Shown piece after piece: positions 55,384 to 64,000 of a stretch of DNA of 64,000 nt. Origin of the DNA: Triglochin maritima (taxonomy: Eukaryota; Streptophyta; Magnoliopsida; Alismatales; Juncaginaceae); NCBI GenBank assembly GCA_963682175.1, contig OY821771.1, positions 24,386,201-24,450,200 on the forward strand, in the 5' to 3' direction. The translations under genes and the position numbers were made by a program. Positions within the stretch are counted from its first letter, which is position 1; every line of letters starts with the position of its first letter. Under the pieces are notes generated by a model. It ran no database searches and was not told the origin of the DNA. It saw nothing but the letters and a program-made list of their open reading frames with translations.

Positions 55384-58300
55384 TCAGAGAGAGGAGTGAG
55401 AAGGAGAGAGCGTGGGGCAACAAGAGAGTGGAAAACAAGGAGAAGGAGGGGGGAGAGAGAGAAGGAAATGGGGAAAAAAGGAGAGAGGGAGAGACGGAGG
55501 GAGAGAGCTAGAAGGAGAAGGAGAGAGAGGAGAGGTGGACAGAGGGGGAGAGAGTGAGAAGGGCAAGGAGAGAGGGAGGAGAGATGGAGAAGTAGAGAGA
55601 ACAATAGAGAAGGAGAGCGATAAGGAGCGAAACGGAGAAGGGGAGAGAGTGAATTAGAGCGAGAAGTGGAGAGAGGAGAGAGAAGGAGACTGTGAATGAA
55701 GGAAAAGGAGAGAGACATAGAGAAGGAGAGAGGGCGAGGGAGTCGGTAAGTGAGCTAGACGGAGAAAGACAAGGAGAAGGAGAGAGAGAAGGAAGAGGAG
55801 ACTGGAAGGGAAGGAGAGAAGGAAAGAGGGAGGGAGAAGTAGAGACAAAAGGTAAGGAGAGAGAGAAATAGAGAGAAGGAGATGGGGGAGAGACAAGGAG
55901 AACGAGAGGAGTGAGAGAGAGTGAAGGCGACGGAGAGGAAAAGAAAGGGGAGGAGGAGGAGAGAGAAGGACAAGCGAAGCAGGAGGAGGGAGATGAGAGA
56001 AAGAGAAGGAGGGAGGAGAAGGAGACGAGAAGGAGAAGGAGAGAGAGGACAAGGAGAGAAGAATAAGGTCACACAGAGAGAAGGAGAAGGGGAGAGTAGA
56101 TAAGGAGTGAGAGGGGAGGACAATGGGGGTGAGAGGGGAGGAGAGCGAGAAGGAGACGAGGAGAGGAGGGACAGGGGAGGAGGAGGATGAGGAGAGAGAA
56201 GGAAAGAGAGAGAAGAAGGAGGAGAGCGAGAGAGTACGATAGAGTGAGAGAGGAGGGGAGAGAGAGATGGACAAGGAGAGAGAAGTAGAGGGAGAGGGAG
56301 GAGGGAAGGAGACGGAGAGAGGGAGAAGAGTGGAGATGGGAAGGAGAAGGAGAGAGAGGGACGATAAGAGAAGCAAGAGGAGAAGGCAAGCGAGGGAGAG
56401 AGAGACAAGAGAGAGAAGGAGAAGGAAAAGGGGAAAGAGAAGGAGGGGTATTGAAGTAGAGGAGAAGGAGAGAGAGGGAAGGAGATTGAAGACGAAGAGT
56501 GAAGGATAAGGAGAGAGAAGACAGAAGATAGAAGGGAAGAGAGAATCAGAGAGAGGAGTGAGAAGGAGAGAGCGCGGGGCAACAAGAGAGTGGAAAACAA
56601 GGAGAATGAGGGGGGAGAGAGAGAAGGAAATGGGGAAACAAGGAGAGAGGGAGAGACGGAGGGAGAGAGCTAGAAGGAGAAGGAGAGAGAGGAGAGGTGG
56701 ACAGAGGGGGAGAGAGTGAGAAGGGCAAGGAGAGAGGGAGCAGAGATGGAGAAGTAGAGAGAACAATAGAGAAGGAGAGCGATAAGGAGCGAAACGGAGA
56801 AGGGGAGAGAGTGAATTAGAGCGAGAAGTGGAGAGAGGAGAGAGAAGGAGACTGTGAATGAACGAAAAGGAGAGAGACATAGAGAAGGAGAGAGGGCGAG
56901 GGAGTCGGTAAGTGAGCTAGACGAAGAAATACAAGGAGAAGGAGAGAGAGAAGGAAGAGGATACTGGAAGGGAAGGAGAGAAGGAAAGAGGGAGGGAGAA
57001 GTAGAGACAAAAGGTAAGGAGAGAGAGAAATAGAGAGAAGGAGAAGGGGGAGAGACAAGGAGAACGAGAGGAGTGAGAGAGAGTGAAGGTGACGGAGAGG
57101 AAAAGAAAAGGGAGGAGGAGGAGAGAGAAGGACAAGCGAAGCAGGAGGAGGGAGATGAGAGAAAGAGAAGGAGGGAGGAGAAGGAGACGAGAAGGAGAAG
57201 GAGAGAGAGGACAAGGAGAGAAGAATAAGGTCACACAGAGAGAAGGAGAAGGGGAGAGTAGATAAGGAGTGAGAGGGGAGGACAATGGGGGTGAGAGGGG
57301 AGGAGAGCGAGAAGGAGACGAGGAGAGGAGGGACAGGGGAGGAGGAGGAGGAGAGAGAAGGAAAGAGAGAGAAGAAGGAGGAGAGCGAGAGAGTACGATA
57401 GAGTGAGAGAGGAGGGGAGAGAGAGATGGACAAGGAGAGAGAAGTAGAGGGAGAGGGAGGAGGGAAGGAGACGGAGAGAGGGAGAAGAGCGGAGATGGGA
57501 AGGAGAAGGAGAGAGAGGGAAGATAAGAGAAGCAATAGGAGAAGGCAAGCGAGGGAGAGAGAGACAAGAGAGAGAAGGAGAAGGAAAAGGGGAAAGAGAA
57601 GGAGGGGTATTGAAGTAGAGGAGAAGGAGAGAGGGAAGGAGATTGAAGACGAAGAGTGAAGGATAAGGAGAGAGAAGACAGAAGATAGAAGGGAAGAGAG
57701 AATCAGAGAGAGGAGTGAGAAGGAGAGAGCGCGGGGCAACAAGAGAGTGGAAAACAAGGAGAATGAGGGGGGAGAGAGAGAAGGAAATGGGGAAACAAGG
57801 AGAGAGGGAGAGACGGAGGGAGAGAGCTAGAAGGAGAAGGAGAGAGAGGAGAGGTGGACAGAGGGGGAGAGAGTGAGAAGGGCAAGGAGAGAGGGAGGAG
57901 AGATGGAGAAGTAGAGAGAACAATAGAGAAGGAGAGCGATAAGGAGCGAAACGGAGAAGGGGAGAGAGTGAATTAGAGCGAGAAGTGGAGAGAGGAGAGA
58001 GAAGGAGACTGTGAATGAAGGAAAAGGAGAGAGACATAGAGAAGGAGAGAGGGCGAGGGAGTCGGTAAGTGAGCTAGACGGAGAAAGACAAGGAGAAGGA
58101 GAGAGAGAAGGAAGAGGAGACTGGAAGGGAAGGAGAGAAGGAAAGAGGGAGGGAGAAGTAGAGACAAAAGGTAAGGAGAGAGAGAAATAGAGAGAAGGAG
58201 ATGGGGGAGAGACAAGGAGAACGAGAGGAGTGAGAGAGAGTGAAGGCGACGGAGAGGAAAAGAAAAGGGAGGAGGAGGAGAGAGAAGGACAAGCGATGCA

Positions 58301-60015
58301 GGAGGAGGGAGATGAGAGAAAGAGAAGGAGGGAGGAGAAGGAGACGAGAAGGAGAAGGAGAGAGAGGACAAGGAGAGAAGAATAAGGTCACACAGAGAGA
58401 AGGAGAAGGGGAGAGTAGATAAGGAGTGAGAGGGGAGGACAATGGGGGTGAGAGGGGAGGAGAGCGAGTAGGAGACGAGGAGAGGAGGGACAGGGGAGGA
58501 GGAGGAGGAGGAGAGAGAAGGAAAGAGAGAGAAGAAGGAGGAGAGCGAGAGAGTACGATAGAGTGAGAGAGGAGGGGAGAGAGAGATGGACAAGGAGAGA
58601 GAAGTAGAGGGAGAGGGAGGAGGGAAGGAGACGGAGAGAGGGAGAAGAGCGGAGATGAGAAGGAGAAGGAGAGAGAGGGAAGATAAGAGAAGCAAGAGGA
58701 GAAGGCAAGCGAGGGAGAGAGAGACAAGAGAGAGAAGGAGAAGGAAAAGGGGAAAGAGAAGGAGGGGTATTGAAGTAGAGGAGAAGGAGAGAGAGGGAAG
58801 GAGATTGAAGACGAAGAGTGAAGGATAAGGAGAGAGAAGACAGAAGATAGAAGGGAAGAGAGAATCAGAGAGAGGAGTGAGAAGGAGAGAGCGCGGGGCA
58901 ACAAGAGAGTGGAAAACAAGGAGAAGGAGGGGGGAGAGAGAGAAGGAAATGGGGAAACAAGGAGAGAGGGAGAGACGGAGGGAGAGAGCTAGAAGGAGAA
59001 GGAGAGAGAGGAGAGGTGGACAAAGGGGGAGAGAGTGAGAAGGGCAAGGAGAGATGGAGAAGTAGAGAGAACAATAGAGAAGGAGAGCGATAAGGAGCGA
59101 AACGGAGAAGGGGAGAGAGTGAATTAGAGCGAGAAGTGGAGAGAGGAGAGAGAAGGAGACTGTGAATGAAGGAAAAGGAGAGAGACATAGAGAAGGAGAG
59201 AGGGCGAGGGAGTCGGTAAGTGAGCTAGACGGAGAAAGACAAGGAGAAGGAGAGAGAGAAGGAAGAGGAGACTGGAAGGGAAGGAGAGAAGGAAAGAGGG
59301 AGGGAGAAGTAGAGACAAAAGGTAAGGAGAGAGAGAAATGGAGAGAAGGAGATGGGGGAGAGACAAGGAGAACGAGAGGAGTGAGAGAGAGTGAAGGCGA
59401 CGGAGAGGAAAAGAAAAGGGAGGAGGAGGAGAGAGAAGGACAAGCGAAGCAGGAGGAGGGAGATGAGAGAAAGAGAAGGAGGGAGGAGAAGGAGACGAGA
59501 AGGAGAAGGAGAGAGAGGACAAGGAGAGAAGAATAAGGTCACACAGAGAGAAGGAGAAGGGGAGAGTAGATAAGGAGTGAGAGGGGAGGACAATGGGGGT
59601 GAGAGGGGAGGAGAGCGAGAAGGAGACGAGGAGAGGAGGGACAGGGGAGGAGGAGGATGAGGAGAGAGAAGGAAAGAGAGAGAAGAAGGAGGAGAGCGAG
59701 AGAGTACGATAGAGTGAGAGAGGAGGGGAGAGAGAGATGGACAAGGAGAGAGAAGTAGAGGGAGAGGGAGGAGGGAAGGAGACGGAGAGAGGGAGAAGAG
59801 TGGAGATGGGAAGGAGAAGGAGAGAGAGGGACGATAAGAGAAGCAAGAGGAGAAGGCAAGCGAGGGAGAGAGAGACAAGAGAGAGAAGGAGAAGGAAAAG
59901 GGGAAAGAGAAGGAGGGGTATTGAAGTAGAGGAGAAGGAGAGAGAGGGAAGGAGATTGAAGACGAAGAGTGAAGGATAAGGAGAGAGAAGACAGAAGATA
60001 GAAGGGAAGAGAGAA
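55384..60015 (+). repeat. Three-unit higher-order period of 3,481 bases
   Basis: The unit at 55384 and the unit at 58865 share GGAGGATGAGGAG (near 56183 and 59652), AGTGGAGATGGG (near 56328 and 59798) and GGGACGATAAGAG (near 56358 and 59828). The landmark offset of 3,481 equals 1162+1157+1162. The second unit then has an 11-base deletion near 59050, which shifts later offsets by 11. The unit at 60016 repeats most of these markers again, and the unit at 62329 repeats the GATGAGG and GACGATAAG markers. Confidence 0.7.
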
Positions 60016-62328
60016 TCAGAGAGAGGAGTGAGAAGGAGAGAGCGCGGGGCAACAAGAGAGTGGAAAACAAGGAGAAGGAGGGGGGAGAGAGAGAAGGAAA
60101 TGGGGAAACAAGGAGAGAGGGAGAGACGGAGGGAGAGAGCTAGAAGGAGAAGGAGAGAGAGGAGAGGTGGACAAAGGGGGAGAGAGTGAGAAGGGCAAGG
60201 AGAGATGGAGAAGTAGAGAGAACAATAGAGAAGGAGAGCGATAAGGAGCGAAACGGAGAAGGGGAGAGAGTGAATTAGAGCGAGAAGTGGAGAGAGGAGA
60301 GAGAAGGAGACTGTGAATGAAGGAAAAGGAGAGAGACATAGAGAAGGAGAGAGGGCGAGGGAGTCGGTAAGTGAGCTAGACGGAGAAAGACAAGGAGAAG
60401 GAGAGAGAGAAGGAAGAGGAGACTGGAAGGGAAGGAGAGAAGGAAAGAGGGAGGGAGAAGTAGAGACAAAAGGTAAGGAGAGAGAGAAATGGAGAGAAGG
60501 AGATGGGGGAGAGACAAGGAGAACGAGAGGAGTGAGAGAGAGTGAAGGCGACGGAGAGGAAAAGAAAAGGGAGGAGGAGGAGAGAGAAGGACAAGCGAAG
60601 CAGGAGGAGGGAGATGAGAGAAAGAGAAGGAGGGAGGAGAAGGAGACGAGAAGGAGAAGGAGAGAGAGGACAAGGAGAGAAGAATAAGGTCACACAGAGA
60701 GAAGGAGAAGGGGAGAGTAGATAAGGAGTGAGAGGGGAGGACAATGGGGGTGAGAGGGGAGGAGAGCGAGAAGGAGACGAGGAGAGGAGGGACAGGGGAG
60801 GAGGAGGATGAGGAGAGAGAAGGAAAGAGAGAGAAGAAGGAGGAGAGCGAGAGAGTACGATAGAGTGAGAGAGGAGGGGAGAGAGAGATGGACAAGGAGA
60901 GAGAAGTAGAGGGAGAGGGAGGAGGGAAGGAGACGGAGAGAGGGAGAAGAGCGGAGATGGGAAGGAGAAGGAGAGAGAGGGACGATAAGAGAAGCAAGAG
61001 GAGAAGGCAAGCGAGGGAGAGAGAGACAAGAGAGAGAAGGAGAAGGAAAAGGGGAAAGAGAAGGAGGGGTATTGAAGTAGAGGAGAAGGAGAGAGAGGGA
61101 AGGAGATTGAAGACGAAGAGTGAAGGATAATGAGAGAGAAGACAGAAGATAGAAGGGAAGAGAGAATCAGAGAGAGGAGTGAGAAGGAGAGAGCGCGGGG
61201 CAACAAGAGAGTGGAAAACAAGGAGAAGGAGGGGGGAGAGAGAGAAGGAAATGGGGAAACAAGGAGAGAGGGAGAGACGGAGGGAGAGAGCTAGAAGGAG
61301 AAGGAGAGAGAGGAGAGGTGGACAGAGGGGGAGAGAGTGAGAAGGGCAAGGAGAGAGGGAGGAGAGATGGAGAAGTAGAGAGAACAATAGAGAAGGAGAG
61401 CGATAAGGAGCGAAACGGAGAAGGGGAGAGAGTGAATTAGAGCGAGAAGTGGAGAGAGGAGAGAGAAGGAGACTGTGAATGAAGGAAAAGGAGAGAGACA
61501 TAGAGAAGGAGAGAGGGCGAGGGAGTCGGTAAGTGAGCTAGACGGAGAAAGACAAGGAGAAGGAGAGAGAGAAGGAAGAGGAGACTGGAAGGGAAGGAGA
61601 GAAGGAAAGAGGGAGGGAGAAGTAGAGACAAAAGGTAAGGAGAGAGAGAAATAGAGAGAAGGAGAAGGGGGAGAGACAAGGAGAACGAGAGGAGTGAGAG
61701 AGAGTGAAGGCGACGGAGAGGAAAAGAAAATGGAGGAGGAGGAGAGAGAAGGACAAGCGAAGCAGGAGGAGGGAGATGAGAGAAAGAGAAGGAGGGAGGA
61801 GAAGGAGACGAGAAGGAGAAGGAGAGAGAGGACAAGGAGAGAAGAATAAGGTCACACAGAGAGAAGGAGAAGGGGAGAGTAGATAAGGAGTGAGAGGGGA
61901 GGACAATGGGGGTGAGAGGGGAGGAGAGCGAGAAGGAGACGAGGAGAGGAGGGACAGGGGAGGAGGAGGAGGAGGAGAGAGAAGGAAAGAGAGAGAAGAA
62001 GGAGGAGAGCGAGAGAGTACGATAGAGTGAGAGAGGAGGGGAGAGAGAGATGGACAAGGAGAGAGAAGTAGAGGGAGAGGGAGGAGGGAAGGAGACGGAG
62101 AGAGGGAGAAGAGCGGAGATGGGAAGGAGAAGGAGAGAGAGGGAAGATAAGAGAAGCAATAGGAGAAGGCAAGCGAGGGAGAGAGAGACAAGAGAGAGAA
62201 GGAGAAGGAAAAGGGGAAAGAGAAGGAGGGGTATTGAAGTAGAGGAGAAGGAGAGAGAGGGAAGGAGATTGAAGACGAAGAGTGAAGGATAAGGAGAGAG
62301 AAGACAGAAGATAGAAGGGAAGAGAGAA

Positions 62329-63432
62329 TCAGAGAGAGGAGTGAGAAGGAGAGAGCGCGGGGCAACAAGAGAGTGGAAAACAAGGAGAAGGAGGGGGGAG
62401 AGAGAGAAGGAAATGGGGAAACAAGGAGAGAGGGAGAGACGGAGGGAGAGAGGTAGAAGGAGAAGGAGAGAGAGGAGAGGTGGACAAAGGGGGAGAGAGT
62501 GAGAAGGGCAAGGAGAGATGGAGAAGTAGAGAGAACAATAGAGAAGGAGAGCGATAAGGAGCGAAACGGAGAAGGGGAGAGAGTGAATTAGAGCGAGAAG
62601 TGGAGAGAGGAGAGAGAAGGAGACTGTGAATGAAGGAAAAGGAGAGAGACATAGAGAAGGAGAGAGGGCGAGGGAGTCGGTAAGTGAGCTAGACGGAGAA
62701 AGACAAGGAGAAGGAGAGAGAGAAGGAAGAGGAGACTGGAAGGGAAGGAAAGAGGGAGGGAGAAGTAGAGACAAAAGGTAAGGAGAGAGAGAAATGGAGA
62801 GAAGGAGATGGGGGAGAGACAAGGAGAACGAGAGGAGTGAGAGAGAGTGAAGGCGACGGAGAGGAAAAGAAAAGGGAGGAGGAGGAGAGAGAAGGACAAG
62901 CGAAGCAGGAGGAGGGAGATGAGAGAAAGAGAAGGAGGGAGGAGAAGGAGACGAGAAGGAGAAGGAGAGAGAGGACAAGGAGAGAAGAATAAGGTCACAC
63001 AGAGAGAAGAAGAAGGGGAGAGTAGATAAGGAGTGAGAGGGGAGGACAATGGGGGTGAGAGGGGAGGAGGAGGATGAGGAGAGAGAAGGAAAGAGAGAGA
63101 AGAAGGAGGAGAGCGAGAGAGTACGATAGAGTGAGAGAGGAGGGGAGAGAGAGATGGACAAGGAGAGAGAAGTAGAGGGAGAGGGAGGAGGGAAGGAGAC
63201 GGAGAGAGGGAGAAGAGCGGAGATGGGAAGGAGAAGGAGAGAGAGGGACGATAAGAGAAGCAAGAGGAGAAGGCAAGCGAGGGAGAGAGAGACAAGAGAG
63301 AGAAGGAGAAGGAAAAGGGGAAAGAGAAGGAGGGGTATTGAAGTAGAGGAGAAGGACAGAGAGGGAAGGAGATTGAAGACGAAGAGTGAAGGATAATGAG
63401 AGAGAAGACAGAAGATAGAAGGGAAGAGAGAA
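62329..63432 (+). repeat. Satellite unit shortened by deletions (1,104 bases)
   Basis: Three losses explain the length relative to 1,162. They are 11 bases near 62512 (the GAGGGAGGAGA segment, as in the units at 58865 and 60016), 8 bases near 62750 in the GGAAGGAGAGAAGGAAAG region, and about 39 bases near 63065, where GAGAGGGGAGGAG runs directly into GAGGATGAGG. The last joins two GGGGAGGAG copies, consistent with slippage between direct repeats. Confidence 0.75.
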
Positions 63433-64000
63433 TCAGAGAGAGGAGTGAGAAGGAGAGAGCGCGGGGCAACAAGAGAGTGGAAAACAAGGAGAAGGAGGGG
63501 GGAGAGAGAGAAGGAAATGGGGAAACAAGGAGAGAGAGAGAGACGGAGGGAGAGAGCTAGAAGGAGAAGGAGAGAGAGGAGAGGTGGACAGAGGGGGAGA
63601 GAGTGAGAAGGGCAAGGAGAGAGGGAGGAGAGATGGAGAAGTAGAGAGAACAATAGAGAAGGAGAGCGATAAGGAGCGAAACGGAGAAGGGGAGAGAGTG
63701 AATTAGAGCGAGAAGTGGAGAGAGGAGAGAGAAGGAGACTGTGAATGAAGGAAAAGGAGAGAGACATAGAGGAGAGAGGGCGAGGGAGTCGGTAAGTGAG
63801 CTAGACGGAGAAAGACAAGGAGAAGGAGAGAGAGAAGGAAGAGGAGACTGGAAGGGAAGGAGAGAAGGAAAGAGGGAGGGAGAAGTAGAGACAAAAGGTA
63901 AGGAGAGAGAGAAATAGAGAGAAGGAGAAGGGGGAGAGACAAGGAGAACGAGAGGAGTGAGAGAGAGTGAAGGCGACGGAGAGGAAAAGAAAAGGGAGGA

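Larger units (their letters stand above)
54714..64000 (+). repeat. Purine-strand satellite array, part right of the retro-insertion
   Basis: The same satellite resumes directly after the poly(A) tail, in the same orientation and at the phase where it was interrupted. Landmarks follow at 55384, 56546, 57703, 58865, 60016, 61167, 62329 and 63433, giving unit lengths of 1162, 1157, 1162, 1151, 1151, 1162 and 1104. These are diverged, right-block type units: they carry the 8-base GAGAGAGT-type stretch that the left block lacks, and most carry a 7-base CAGAAGA insertion just before the landmark. The window ends inside a unit, so the array continues beyond it. No gene is seen. Confidence 0.96.

Noticed and set aside
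1..64000. Ribosomal DNA or another tandem gene cluster
   Set aside because: The monomer is low-complexity purine sequence with no rRNA, tRNA, histone or other gene in any unit.

Overview
This window is eukaryotic repetitive DNA. Apart from one 870-base insertion, all 64 kb is a single head-to-tail tandem array of a long satellite monomer. The monomer is 1,146 bases in the left half and mostly about 1,150-1,162 bases in the right half. Using one recurring landmark (the TCAGAGAGAGGAGTGAG stretch, first at 174) I count 55 landmarks, giving 54 landmark-to-landmark units plus partial ends. The + strand is almost pure purine: a hand count over 181-1320 gives about 104 pyrimidines in 1,140 bases, so about 91% G+A. 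The − strand is the matching polypyrimidine strand. The long Ser/Leu/Pro reading frames on the − strand and Arg/Glu/Gly frames on the + strand are products of this composition, and I annotate none as genes.

Layout. (1) 1-34575: a homogenised block of 1,146-base units, some apparently identical, with nested higher-order periods of four units (4,575 bases) and six units (6,875 bases). (2) About 24-35 kb: a transition zone where units carrying an 8-base stretch typical of the right block are mixed with homogenised units. (3) 34576-53843 and 54728-64000: an older-looking, diverged block with its own higher-order periods: three units of about 3.45 kb at 35735-41474, two units of 2,323 bases at 47540-53347, and three units of 3,481 bases from 55384. 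This block also contains a 307-base internal duplication with filler near 41.7 kb, a 22-base tandem duplication at 45997-46040, and units shortened by deletion at 46452 and 62329.

(4) 53844-54713: the only non-satellite DNA. It has mixed composition, a 3' poly(A) run, an upstream AATAAA, and a 14-base direct repeat of satellite target on both sides. That is the signature of a poly(A)-primed (LINE-type) retrotransposition event. It carries the 3' end of an open reading frame (about 207 codons, no start codon, open across the 5' junction) and a 236-base 3' UTR. I do not recognise the protein. It is either the 3' end of a 5'-truncated non-LTR retrotransposon or a truncated retrocopy of a host mRNA.

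No rRNA, tRNA, CRISPR, bacterial operon or complete protein-coding gene is visible. The species cannot be fixed from this sequence. A long satellite, higher-order repeats and a poly(A) retro-insert fit a heterochromatic region (for example pericentromeric, sex- or B-chromosomal) of a plant, alga or animal genome; that placement is inference.
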